64,000 nucleotides of DNA from Babesia bovis T2Bo (Eukaryota > Apicomplexa > Aconoidasida > Piroplasmida > Babesiidae). The notes beneath the pieces are model-generated. The model saw only the letters and a program-made list of their open reading frames with translations. It had not been told where the DNA came from and did no database searches. The DNA lies in assembly GCF_000165395.2 (NCBI RefSeq), contig NC_010574.1, positions 1,612,001 through 1,676,000 on the forward strand, written 5' to 3'. The translations under genes were made by a program, and so were the position numbers. Numbering within the stretch: the first letter of the stretch is position 1; each line of letters opens with the position of its first letter. Positions 54,040 through 64,000 of this stretch are shown one piece after another.

Positions 54040-56341
54040 ATGCAGACTGGGAGATTTGCCCAATGCCCAACTCCTGACGACGATTACAAGCCCGCCATTG
54101 TAATTAAATCTGATGCAATGATTACACACAATGGAGGATGGAAAAACATGGCGGCATTTTTGCACCCATCAGGTATGTTGCCTTTCAGTTTGGGATGGTG
54201 ATACAACTATGTCGCGCGTACGGTAGATGACTGTCTTAGGACATTGGCGCCCAAAATGTTGACCTATTCCATACAATAGCTCTGTGCAGAGTCCATTATA
54301 TTTACAGATACTCAAGAAGATGCGTGCAGACCGTTATGGCGCACTCTTTGCGAATCCTGTGTTGGAATCAGATGATTCCATCATCACGCCCGAAGTAAAA
54401 AACGCTTACAGGGCTATAATAGAGAATCCAATGGATTACAAAACCGTGAAGGTTGGTTAAGTGTTAATCCTGCTATCATAAACAGAGTAAACTCCAATCG
54501 GATATTTATCAATCGCCACTCGAGTTCCATGATGACATGTTGTTAATATACGACAATTGCATGAAATTTAACCCAGCAGTCGGTGTAAACAAGTGGATAC
54601 ACGATGCAGCCGCAAGCAATAAATCGAAATTTGAAAAGTTGTATGTTTTATATAGGACCACAACATGAAATACAGATGGTCGTCATCCCAGGATAAGATA
54701 AACAGTTTATTGGCAAAGCCCAAAACTGAAGATAAAGACCATGTTGATAACGATACACTGGAGAGTGGCAATGAAAACAATATACCAGAAGTGGTCCCAT
54801 CGCAATCACAAAGCGGATCGCAACCAGCAGACTCATCGCTTCTAGAAAAGCCTGAGGCAGATACCCAATCGCAATTGCCAAATAATACTAACCCAGAAAC
54901 ACTGGAAACTGCATCCAGTGTACTGGATTCACACATTGAATCGCCGACACAGAGCCAAGTTGATGCCGACATGGACTCTAGCCCAAGTGCTCCAGGATCA
55001 ACCGTAGACTCGACATTTAAAGTCAAATTCAGATTAAGCCTGCAGTCAATCAAGGACTACAGAGAATACCGAGTTGATACAATGTCAAAAGTGGTTATCC
55101 TCCCGCATCATTTGATTAACGAACCACCGCCACCAGACGTGCTGGACCCAACCATAGTGTTGCAGTCACCAGTGCTCTCGGAAACCGTTTCGGACGCCAT
55201 ACCAAGCGCACGTATAGAGGCCGTATCAACTCCACAAAAGGAATGTAGTACCACCGCAGCATTGGTTGATGAACAGCCGGTGTCAATGGAGATTACCATC
55301 CCGGAGACTACCAAAGAAGTAGTTTATACAGATCTACCCGAATCGGAGGAAACTGATGTTGACTTTGGAGAACGCCCACCCATCGCAACGCGACAAGAAG
55401 ATGGATTCCTAAGGTCCAACTGGTTAACAGAGAATGAATGCAACCAGCTGTTCCCACACTGTAGTATAATAGGACTCCAGCCACGTAAATACAAATACAC
55501 ACGCGCAGACGCAACGCTCCGGACAATATATAACGAGCTGTTCCTCTCAGATCACTCGGAGCCTAAACCGTACTCCAACGACGACCTGCTGGAGTCAATC
55601 GTCGAAGAGGACTACACGCTAAAGCATCATAAAGCCGTGCATTTCTCAGTAAAGAAGCCTTCAAAGGAAAGTAGACGCCTACTCAAGCAGTTGCCGGAAT
55701 TTGGGGATTACGGGTCAACCAGCCAATGTGATGAGGAATCTTGGCTACCGTCACCATATTACCAGGAAACTGTACATGACAGCTGCGAATCGCTAGTGTC
55801 GAGCTATTCAGAAGAAGTGGAAGACTCACCAGGTGCCAGGTTCCATACACTAAGGATAGACGTTGAAAGTGAAGCTACGTTTGGAGTTAGTATCATAACG
55901 GAACAGGCATTATGCGAAAACGGGTTCACCAAAGTGCCAAAATGTAACTATTTCATAAGATGCACTCCAGAAGTAGGTTTCCGCAGCTCAAACTACGGAT
56001 TCTACAAAGCAGAAGAGGATGTGTTCATGCACGGAACTAGTATACTGCGGCATCTAAGGCTGTATCTAATCAACTGCGGAGCCACGTGCATCGAGTTGTC
56101 CAGACGCATGGTGTCTTTCGCAGACCTGATTTACCAACATGGTACCAGCTCAGCTATATACGAGCTGTACCTAAAGTCGAAGAGCACCAATCTGAAACAC
56201 CCAGAATTCTTTGTACTCACAGATGCCGGAGCAATATCGTACGCAACATGCGTCGACGTACTGTGGCGACTGCAAACAGTAACAAGCGCACTGCCAAAGC
56301 CATTCGTAATACTGCACGTACTATGCAGAAACATGAGTTAA
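54040..56341 (+). CDS. Bromodomain protein
   Basis: A bromodomain is spread over small exons: from 54308 ILKKMRADRYGALFANPV, then ENPMDYKTVKSKLQSDIYQS, PLEFHDDMLLIYDNCMKFNP, joined by 34- and 38-nt introns. The acetyl-lysine Asn is in YDNCMKFNP. A long exon follows: an acidic Ser/Pro-rich linker, then a conserved-looking C-terminal region (about 55410-56335; DGFLRSNWLTENECNQLFPH; FHTLRIDVESEATFGVSIIT; YLINCGATCIELSRRMVSFA). That region resembles no domain I know and may be an apicomplexan chromatin-factor module. The 5' end is uncertain: an ATG at 54040 opens a 44-codon exon, but its phase does not join the bromodomain exon directly. The stop abuts the PIP5K stop with no base between. Confidence 0.75.
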
Positions 56342-58364
56342 TTATGTAGTACGCTGTTTAATAAACGCAAGTAGGCGCTCACCATACTGTAACGGAGGGA
56401 CGCACGACACGCCCTGATTGTTCATAGTCTGTAACTTACGCCACGCACTCTCAGCACGCTTGCGCAAGTCCCACTTAGTGAGGACATCAATGATACCAAC
56501 GAAATATAGCTTGTCGCGACGCTTACCCATGATGCAACTGACCTGTGAGTGGTCGGGGTCCTTGTTCCAATCGACCTCGTCGTGTGATATAGATCGATAA
56601 TGAATACCCAATAAAAGTGAATAATCCATGAGCATGGAATCCGATAAAAATGCTACATCACGCTGAAGTACATCGAAAAACGCAGAAGAACGCTCTGAAC
56701 CAAGCTCAATGTACTCCTCCAAATCAAGCATGTCCAAGTCCTTCATAGCAACAGTATGGTCCTTACGCTCCTGTGCCGGTACAGAACGACCAACCCATGA
56801 TCCCTTAAGATCATATCGACGGTGAATAGCAGCAGACGAATAAAATACATTGTTCATAATAATAAAATACGTAGTCTCAGGCTTGCCCTTATACTGAGTC
56901 ATGGAAAATAAGCCAGCAAAACGAGTTATAAGGCTGTTAGGGTTCTCCTTGAGATGCTGGTAGTAATGAGGCAGCCACTGTAAAACAAACTCCGCACACG
57001 TACGAGTAACAGTCTTCAACACAAGCTTACCATTATCAGTAAAGTAAAAGAGAGCGCCACTCCTACCCTCAGACAAAAGCTCCGATAAAGTACTGAGATT
57101 ACCAAGAACCATATTACCCACCAAATGCTCAGGACCAACAGAATGAATGTACTCCTCCTCAGATAAATTCATCAAGGCACGTAAACGCTTAAATACCAAA
57201 GGAGCATGCTCAGTAAACACAACCCTGTTGGAATTGTCACCCGAAGATGTAGGAACACCGCTCTCTAACTCAACAAAATTCAATGATGACATGTTGTCAA
57301 CTGCGATACTAGGGGAAATGGAAAAAATCTTCTTCTCTTTAAAGTGGTCAGGACAAGGATCACCAGTGATGTCCTCATGCTTGCTACGCGCAGTAAGACC
57401 AAGACCAACCATCATGTTTATCACGTCATCCCAACGCTCATGACCAAAGTAAACAGCAAGACCACGACGAGATAACCGACGATGAGTGGCGTGACGACTA
57501 AAACGACGTATAATAGATGCCTTGTTCTCAGTGTGAGCACATCGGCTCTCATAACGCTTGGTCATATTAATGTAGGTCTTTGATTTCTTGACACCCAAGT
57601 CCTCAGAGCCGCACTTGGAAGTGGGACGACTTGATGAAGTGGAAGATGAACACTCAGTAGAAGGACAACGCATAGAAGCCTCTACTGCACATAACACATT
57701 AGGAGCACCAATGATGTCAATAAACTCATTGGACCACAATACAGCACGCTCAAAGTCCTCCTGGGTTATCCGAGGGACGCCGTCAAAGCAAATGCTAGCG
57801 TTGTCACCAAACACCTTCTCAACAAACTCGTCACTGTGACATACCGCAATCTCACCAAGCAAAATGTTACGAGTAGATGTTATACCAGCTATCACACGCT
57901 TAAAAGCAGCCAAATCTATACCCAAAGGCAAACCATCACGGTTGCCACGAGACATCAAATGAAGAATGGCATCCCTATAGGCAGCAGTATATAATATGCA
58001 GTAACTCAACTCGCGTCTCCGCTTCTCAGAACCCTTAAGCATAGTAAGCACCGCATGAGCGTACTCCAAAAAGTCCAAGTAACCATCGCCGTTAGTATCA
58101 AACGCGTAAAACAAACTCTCAGCCAATATAGTGCCTATAGTACCCAGAAGACCCAAAGTATCCTGAAATTGATATAAAGTCAACTGTCCTGAAGGCGCCA
58201 CATGGCGGAACCTGCACATTATACACATGAAAATAAAATAACTACCGCCCATATATAGCCTTCACATCGTCAACGGAGCACTCCAACTCCCGCTTCAACT
58301 CAACAATATACTCTACAGGAACACGGACTGGAAGTCCGATCCTGCGAGGTCCGCACAAAGGCAT
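56342..58364 (-). CDS. PIP5K: EF-hand (NCS-like) / phosphatidylinositol-4-phosphate 5-kinase fusion
   Basis: Makes PI(4,5)P2. ATG 58364 (MPLCGPRRIGLPVRVP); a 34-nt intron joins AIYGR to FRHVAPSGQLTLYQFQDTLG. The N-terminal third resembles neuronal calcium sensor proteins and has one complete EF-hand loop, DTNGDGYLDFLE, plus degenerate ones. The kinase third has SGALFYFTDNGKLVLKTVTR (ATP Lys), YDLKGSWVGR, SMLMDYSLLLGIHYR, and GIIDVLTKWDLRKRAE, standard PIPK motifs. NCS-PIP5K fusions are known in Plasmodium, so calcium may regulate PIP2 synthesis here. No N-terminal myristoylation glycine is seen. Confidence 0.93.
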
Positions 58365-58575
58365 ATCAACGATACATCAAGCCAAGCGATCCATGTGCCA
58401 CTACATACTAAATATACACAGTACCACTATTCAACATCATGGGTTGTTGCCGCCCATAGGACCGATAAATAAATGTAAACACTACGAAAAAAACGTCAAA
58501 CGACGTAGAATCGCAGGATCACAAGTGCCACCTCAACACCCGACCCCGTGAACATGCGCGCAATACGACAGTCAC

Positions 58576-59662
58576 TCAAAACATTTCAACCGCCAGCATA
58601 GTACCAAAGGTGTCCAGTGAATTGTCCTTGAGAAGACGACTAACATGGTTGTCGATGTGCGCCTTGGCATTGAGCTTACCGACGTTGGCCACAGCCAACT
58701 CATCAGCAGTCGATGTCAACTCCTGCTTTATAGAGTCGTTGTACTTATCAATCAAGTCCTTAATGTTACCGACAGTCTCACGATTCTCACGACGACGAGT
58801 AACAAAGTCCTAAACAAACTGACAATAAAACAGAATAAACATACCCTAACCTGGAGATTGTCAGTCCACTTGTTGCGATGGTAGTTCATTAACATCTGAG
58901 TCTCCAAAACACTCTTGCGGTAGTTAATAACGATGTTGTAGTAATTGCGGTTTAAACCATGGACAACAGCAATCATAGTAGGCTTACTCAAGTGACCAAT
59001 GTTGCTAGTCGTCTGCCTGGGCTCCTGACCAAGCATAATCAAATGAGGAGTTATCAAACGGAAACAGTCAATAACAACCTTCCCCTTCACAGATTGAATG
59101 GGATCAATCACTATGCCCACAGCACGTGGATTCAACTGCTCAAAGCTTTGCTGAGTGTTAATGTCAGTGCCTAAACGCATATAGATCACCCAGAAAAACA
59201 CCTACCAGAAAACCAGCATCCAAAACCTGGGTGAGAATGGTACCATCCTACAACCACCTCAGGACGACCAGTAAGCTTAAGCTTGTCCTTCATCTCAGTT
59301 TGGTAGACGGGATCCACAGCCTCGACACTCACACTGTTGCCTGTAGCCTTATGCCATAAACCAAAAACAAGACTAACCTGATTGTGGCATAGAAAACACA
59401 TCGACAACAACTATAGTATAGTCATCAATAAACTCCCCGAGCATAAGGCCCATGACTTCCATAGGAACGCCAGCCTATAACACAATTTATACATGATACA
59501 AACAACATAACATACCCTACCGTGTTTCAGCATCTTAAGAAGAGCCAACGACGATATGTAGACCTGCTCCGCAGTGTCTGCTATAGGACCGAAGCCCTGA
59601 GCGTGTCGAGTTCCACCAAAGGAATTTAACATGTTCTGATAGCTCATACCAGGGTCTCCCAT
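58576..59662 (-). CDS. PSMD14: 26S proteasome subunit RPN11 (JAMM deubiquitinase)
   Basis: Zinc metalloprotease of the proteasome lid that removes ubiquitin from substrates. ATG 59662 ([17 protein letters not shown]). Exons separated by introns of 35-45 nt give [20 protein letters not shown], then [14 protein letters not shown] (general-base Glu). These are followed by [36 protein letters not shown] (zinc His, His, Asp), [20 protein letters not shown] and GHLSKPT. The C-terminal exon ends AVEMF. The JAMM set E...HxHx(10)D is complete, and the sequence matches RPN11 rather than CSN5. Confidence 0.96.
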
Positions 59663-59785
59663 TTTACACACAATTGAATAATGTAAATGTGTTAGCTTCT
59701 ACAAGCAGTAGGCCACATTGGGTACCAGCACGCCAAACAAGCGCAAGGGGTACAGATCAAATCCCGGGTATTAACTAACGTCTGT

Positions 59786-60148
59786 ATGGCGCCCTGGAGA
59801 TTTGTACAGTGTCGCCAATTCAGTTCAAGCGATCTTGAGCAAAAGGCTCAAGAAGTATTCAAACTGATAAAAATCGACCCGCAAACACTCCGGAACAACC
59901 GGGACGTCGTTATATACACCCGTAACCGAGTCTGCCCAGATTGCGGCAAAACAATAACAGCCCAAAAACCAGAGTTTGCAGAATACGCGTGCCCAGCGGC
60001 TTGGAGATACCATCACGGCTTCTCACAAAAGTGCCCATGTCCACTAATTGGATTCACAAGATTCGTAAGGTTCGATGCGCTGCGGCTGGCATTGCGAGCT
60101 AGCTTGGATGCAGCTGCCAAAGATATCGAATCTGTGAAAACAGAATAA
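59786..60148 (+). CDS. Small putative mitochondrial zinc/thiol protein, unknown
   Basis: 120 residues, single exon. The N-terminus MAPWRFVQCRQFSSSDLEQK looks like a mitochondrial presequence (Arg, Gln-Phe-Ser-Ser cleavage-like). The middle has RVCPDCGKT, YACPAAW and KCPCPLIGF, five or six cysteines that could bind zinc or form disulfides. No family recognised. It faces away from RPN11, sharing a 123-bp promoter interval. Confidence 0.7.
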   Translation: MAPWRFVQCRQFSSSDLEQKAQEVFKLIKIDPQTLRNNRDVVIYTRNRVCPDCGKTITAQKPEFAEYACPAAWRYHHGFSQKCPCPLIGFTRFVRFDALRLALRASLDAAAKDIESVKTE

Positions 60149-60189
60149 ACACCAATGTTCCCATGGACTATAGTATTTAATAGATAATA

Positions 60190-61140
60190 ATGAGCACTTT
60201 ACGCGATCGCATATTAGCAAAACGGAAGCGTTTGCGCTGCGTGGACTGCGGAGATGCCGGAATGATAGTAGTAGACCAAACAGAAGGTAGCCAAATATGC
60301 GTCAACTGCGGAAGAGTAGCGGAAAATGTACTCATATCAGAACAACAAGAATGGCGAAGCTTTAGCGCAGAATCAAGCAGTGGAAAAAATAACGATCGCA
60401 ACCGTGTTGGAGAAGCAAACGATGTATGGATGGAAACAACAAGCGGAACTACATTCATAGGAGCATCCAGAAAAATGCAAAATACACATAATATGGTAAT
60501 CAACGATAACGATAATAAAAGGCATCTAAAGTCAGCATTCGTAATACTAAGACAAGTAGATGATACAATGAACCTGAGCGACCTAGTAATAGAACGAAGT
60601 AAAGAAATGCTAAAGGAATTGGATAACGCAGGACATCTAAAAGGACGCTGTAACATGTTAAATGTGCTGTCCATAGTGTACATGGCGTCACGCGAAGTAG
60701 GAGTATGCAGAAGCCTAGATGAACTCACAATATACGAAGCAAAAATATCGCAAAGAGACCTTAGCAGAGCAATCGGACGCATGAAAAAACTACTACCACA
60801 AAGAGGAAACGCTACAGTAGAAGATAGCGCACAAATCATACCGAGGTTCTGCAATAGATTAAATATTAACGAAAGAATGACGTTGCTGTGCGAATACGTA
60901 GCGAACAAAGCAGCAATGCTACTAAGGACATCACACCGTACGACATCGCTAGCAGGAGGTATCATATATTTCATTACACAAGTAGCATGGAAAAGCAATG
61001 CCAGTGAAAAGGCACCGAGTATAGCAGATATAGCCAATGTATGCGGAACTAGTGAGTCTACAATCAAGTCAACATACAAAGAACTACTAAAGGTCAGCCA
61101 CCTGGTACTACCAAATACAGCAACGTCTAACGCAGCGTAG
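60190..61140 (+). CDS. GTF2B: Transcription initiation factor TFIIB
   Basis: Bridges TBP-DNA and RNA polymerase II. 316 residues, single exon. The N-terminal zinc ribbon has C17-x2-C20 and C37-x2-C40 (RCVDC...QICVNC), followed by a B-reader/linker region with EWRSF. Two cyclin folds follow (NVLSIVYMASREVGVCRSLD; TTSLAGGIIYFITQVAW...IADIANVCGTSESTIKSTYK). The second repeat's recognition helix TSESTIKSTYKEL is typical. BRF1 is excluded by length. The last 14 bases overlap the AK6 coding end on the other strand. Confidence 0.93.
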   Translation: MSTLRDRILAKRKRLRCVDCGDAGMIVVDQTEGSQICVNCGRVAENVLISEQQEWRSFSAESSSGKNNDRNRVGEANDVWMETTSGTTFIGASRKMQNTHNMVINDNDNKRHLKSAFVILRQVDDTMNLSDLVIERSKEMLKELDNAGHLKGRCNMLNVLSIVYMASREVGVCRSLDELTIYEAKISQRDLSRAIGRMKKLLPQRGNATVEDSAQIIPRFCNRLNINERMTLLCEYVANKAAMLLRTSHRTTSLAGGIIYFITQVAWKSNASEKAPSIADIANVCGTSESTIKSTYKELLKVSHLVLPNTATSNAA

Positions 61141-61645
61141 CCATATTAACAAGAGTACGTACGTGCTCAACGGCACCCAAAAAGTCAGACTCAGTGTTAC
61201 TGGGAAGCTCAACCACCTTGTCCTCACCAAAGTGGTCAACGGCGTCCTGAAGACATACCTTAAATATCTCAGCCTCAATGTTGCAGTCTATCTTCTTGTC
61301 ACCGTACCCACGATCAGATAAACGCTTAGATAAAATCTCAATCTCAGCAGAAAGAACCAGAACGTGATCAATGTCACCCTCACGAATACCGTCCACTGAG
61401 TGGAACTCTAGTATAAAGCCACCACGAGATAGCTCACGCTGCTTCAGTGCCTTACGTAGCTTACGCTCATCATAAATGGAGCAATCAAGCTCAGAATCCC
61501 AACCGCTATGTAACTGCTCGTCCCGTATCAACTCAGCAACATTTACATAAGTAAGGCCCAGTTCACTCGCTACATGATTACACAATCGAGTCTTACCAAC
61601 ACCTGGCGTACCAGTAACGAGGATGTTACAGCCACGCTCCCTCAT
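61127..61645 (-). CDS. AK6: Adenylate kinase isoenzyme 6 (AK6/Fap7)
   Basis: Small nuclear P-loop NMP kinase/ATPase needed for final 18S rRNA maturation. 172 residues. The P-loop GTPGVGKT is at 12-19. Further marks are YVNVAELIRDEQLHSGWDSE, GGFILEFHSVDGI, and LSKRLSDRGYGDKKIDCNIE. The last holds the RGY-x(3)K-I-x(2)N-IEAEIF pattern distinctive of Fap7/hCINAP. Length and the D/E-rich dimer region fit. Its stop lies inside the TFIIB coding end. Confidence 0.95.
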   Translation of the reverse strand: MRERGCNILVTGTPGVGKTRLCNHVASELGLTYVNVAELIRDEQLHSGWDSELDCSIYDERKLRKALKQRELSRGGFILEFHSVDGIREGDIDHVLVLSAEIEILSKRLSDRGYGDKKIDCNIEAEIFKVCLQDAVDHFGEDKVVELPSNTESDFLGAVEHVRTLVNMATLR

Positions 61646-61691
61646 CTGCGATGTTAGTGATATGTAACCTTACACACCCAACAGTAACGTC

Positions 61692-63041
61692 ATGTACCAA
61701 GATTCCACTACACATACCGAACTTATATCGCAAAATAAAACCATTATGCTAGGAATAAACGCACAACGTGCGAAATACCTAGAAAATGCACTCGAAGTGT
61801 ATACGAAATTGAATACAGGGGTACTGCCAATAGACACATTCCTGAAGTACTACTTCAAAGTTAACCGTATAGCACCAGGAAGCCGAGCGTGGATCGCAGA
61901 ACACGTATACGAAGTACAAAGATGGAAAGGATTAATAGCACATCTCAGCCCAAAACCAGTTACATGGACAGGAATACTCAATACATACCTACTGCATCCC
62001 AGATGGAGATATATGACAGGACATAAGGGACTGCCAGAATATCTCAGATGCTCATTTCCAGAACCACTGTTCGACAGAATCGCAAGACAATATGGAAATG
62101 ATAAAGCATTGGAAATATGCCAAGTACTAAATGAAGAACCTGTGACATACCTCAGAGTCAACACACTAAGGACCTCAAGAGATAAAGCATATAGAGCACT
62201 GCTACACAAAGGAGTACCCGTAGAAAAATGCGCCGACTCGCCCTGCGGATTATTGGTAACCAGTAAAAGAGCACTGCTGGAATCACCCGAATACCACAAG
62301 GGAATAGTAGAAATACAAGATTTGTCAAGCCAAATATGCGGATTGAAAGTAGAAACACAACCAGGGGAACACGTACTGGATTACTGTGCTGGATCAGGAG
62401 GTAAAGCACTAGTATTCGGACCCAAAATGGAAAATAAAGGAAGAATTTATCTACACGACGTAAATGAAAACTTGCTAAACAAGGTACACTGGAGATCCAT
62501 TGTCTAATTGAACACAGGCTAAACGAAGATTAAAACGTGCCGGTATACGTAATTACATGATACTTGATCCAAATATAGCGAAGATGACAGCGTACTACGG
62601 TAAAATGGATTGGGTAGGCATGTGTATATCCAATAACAAAAACACAGGTTGTGGTAGACGTGCCCTGCAGCGGTATAGGAGCATATCGAAGAAATCCAGA
62701 TAGAAAGTGGACGTTCCGCATAGATGACGTAGGTATAGATATGCAATAGAACATACCCCAACAGATATCAAATTACACAGCTACACAAAGAACTATAGTG
62801 GACAACGCACTGCTGTTCCTTAAACCAACAGGGAAGCTAGTGTATATAACATGTAGCATATTCGAAGAAGAAAATGAACTACAGGTATACAGTAGAAACA
62901 AGAAATATCATAGAACCACAGATGAACTACATGTGCAAAAAACATGGACTGATGCACGCACAACCTCCCACCATGCAACTGCCACAGTCAAGAGGAATGA
63001 ACGGATATTACATCGCAATACTACAAAGAGAAACTATATAG
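61692..63041 (+). CDS. NSUN/RsmB-type RNA cytosine-C5 methyltransferase
   Basis: ATG 61692. Exon 1 runs to the SAM-binding segment (EIQDLSSQICGLKVETQPGE; VLDYCAGSGGKALVFGPKM). Introns of 34-37 nt then link AKRRLKRAGIRNYMILDPN, VVVDVPCSGIGAYRRNPDRK, ISNYTATQRTIVDNALLFLK, and VYITCSIFEEENELQ. The final exon is MNYMCKKHGLMHA...RGMNGYYIAILQRETI, stop 63039-63041. Both cysteines of the family (PCSG and TCS) are present, so catalysis should be intact. Target (rRNA or tRNA) cannot be told; there is no clear PUA domain. Confidence 0.9.
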
Positions 63042-63068
63042 ATACATAGCAGACCTAATGTATACATT

Positions 63069-63578
63069 ATGACCCATCTTCTACACCTAGAGGAGTACCT
63101 TCCACATAGCATCGGTGTGTATAGCAACACTTTGTTACAGCTCTATGTAGATCGAAGGTAAGCACGATAGCGAGTTCATAAGGATCATACAGCGGGTTGT
63201 TGACAATATCAAACGCAGCTTGGTACGCAACCGTAATATCAGCATTCCTACTAGACGTGGTATCGACATTGGTCACACTAGTACCATACCTAGACAGCGG
63301 ACTGGTAAGTATATACAGGGTTGTAGCCATCTATATACAGTTACACGCACTGAAACTAATAGGACAAAGTGGGAATCAGCGATTTGGGCAATACTTCTGC
63401 GCTAACCTGCTATTTGCAGCCATACTATACACATTACTACCAGTGGCACTGTTGATCAACCGCTTAACGGTAAGATATGGTAACACTATAATATACCTAA
63501 CAGGTCTGGGAATCATTACAAAGTTGGAATTTAGTAGGTATAGTCATTCAATTGTCTTCTATACCATATTCCATGTAA
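63069..63578 (+). CDS. Small multi-span membrane protein, unknown
   Basis: ATG 63069 (MTHLLHLEEYLPHSIGVYSN). Introns of about 35, 36 and 34 nt give a frame ending TAA 63576-63578. Hydrophobic segments: AAWYATVISAFLLDVVSTLV, then NLLFAAILYTLLPVALLI; the C-terminal exon reads VWESLQSWNLVGIVIQLSSI. Not recognised with confidence; the layout has a passing likeness to ARV1-type ER proteins but lacks their zinc motif. It starts 28 bp after the NSUN stop. Confidence 0.55.
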
Positions 63579-63841
63579 GCGAATATAAATAGGTCATATA
63601 CACGCCACAGGAGCTTGGATGTATTCGCCCTAACAGCTAGAATTGCTTTGGGTAATTTTTAAATTAATAAAACACTATTTTTAACGCAGCATTTTGCTTT
63701 AAAGCCAGTATTGCCGACCTCACCTTCCCCGACGATAACGTACCACAACCCATGAACACGCCAGGTCAAGTAGGGACAACAACAAAGAAGAATTGATTTG
63801 TACAAGGTTAGGTGTATACACACCAAACACTAGCGGACGCC

Positions 63842-64000
63842 ATGAGCGACCTAAAGTTCTGTCCAGAGTGGTATGTCACTTGTAACGCAACCAACAACGT
63901 GCAGCAATAACATCTTGTACGCAAGACCAGACCTCACAAGGCGACAACTAGTATTCATATGCCGACAATGTGACTACTCAAGATGGGCTGACCCCGGAAG
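63842..64000 (+). CDS. POLR2I: RNA polymerase II subunit RPB9, 5' part
   Basis: Zinc-ribbon subunit of RNA polymerase II, involved in fidelity. Exon 1 63842-63870 (MSDLKFCPE plus two bases), 34-nt intron, exon 2 from 63905: CNNILYARPDLTRRQLVFIC then RQCDYSRWADPG. The first zinc ribbon (FCPECNN...ICRQCDY) is in exact register with RPB9. Truncated by the window end. RPA12 and RPC11 share this ribbon, but the NNILY-R pattern is RPB9-like. Confidence 0.9.

Noticed and set aside
54310..54660. Short exons before the 54665 frame as a separate small bromodomain gene
   Set aside because: The 38-nt intron at about 54641-54678 joins the bromodomain in frame to the long downstream exon, so one gene is simpler.

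Overview
The window looks like nuclear DNA of a piroplasmid apicomplexan, most probably a Babesia species. It has compact, eukaryote-only genes on both strands, and almost every intron is 31-41 nt long. Gene families typical of apicomplexans are present: a CDPK-type kinase, a PIP5K fused to an EF-hand domain, and a PICOT-like glutaredoxin with a variant motif. I cannot fix the species from sequence alone. I saw no tRNA, rRNA, CRISPR array or transposase.

Layout. 1-12.1 kb: minus-strand block of class 2 dihydroorotate dehydrogenase (cut by the window start), NSF/Sec18, a large unrecognised protein, and exportin-1/CRM1, followed by about 2 kb with little recognisable coding. 14.1-22.3 kb: plus-strand block of a CDPK-like kinase without usable EF-hands, TYW3 (wybutosine), PHF5A/SF3b14b (four exons too short to stand out as ORFs) and eIF5B. 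22.3-26.6 kb: a membrane RING-H2 protein and an SPX-EXS (XPR1/PHO1-type) phosphate exporter, both minus. 27-34 kb: DPH7, two unknown genes (one secreted and coiled-coil) and a GYF-domain protein, all plus, meeting a minus-strand organellar ribosomal protein L24 tail-to-tail.

35.2-50.6 kb is the most unusual part. A 4.8-kb block (protease-like gene, multi-span membrane protein, glutaredoxin, COQ3) occurs twice in direct orientation, about 8.9 kb apart. The left copy is bounded by two near-identical 532-bp copies of an intergenic segment (35994-36525 and 41351-41882, one mismatch). Short matching sequence sits at both junctions. This is what a replication-template switch out and back would leave. 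It made a chimeric, truncated COQ3 and a protease-like gene without its membrane anchor, while each of the two genes flanking the insertion kept a copy of the intervening DNA. The protease-like proteins keep pepsin-fold landmarks but lack both catalytic Asp-Thr-Gly triads. Between the two blocks lie a CABLES-like cyclin, an Aurora-like kinase and an unknown gene.

50.6-64 kb is dense housekeeping: PDCD2/TSR4-like, DNA topoisomerase IB, a bromodomain protein, EF-hand-PIP5K, RPN11, a small putative mitochondrial protein, TFIIB, AK6/Fap7, an NSUN-type RNA m5C methyltransferase, a small membrane protein and the start of RPB9. Convergent genes throughout are packed so tightly that stop codons abut, overlap, or share a single CTAG palindrome. 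No operon-like functional grouping is evident. Exon structures were derived by hand from GT-AG sites, frame continuity and family conservation, and have not been checked against transcripts.
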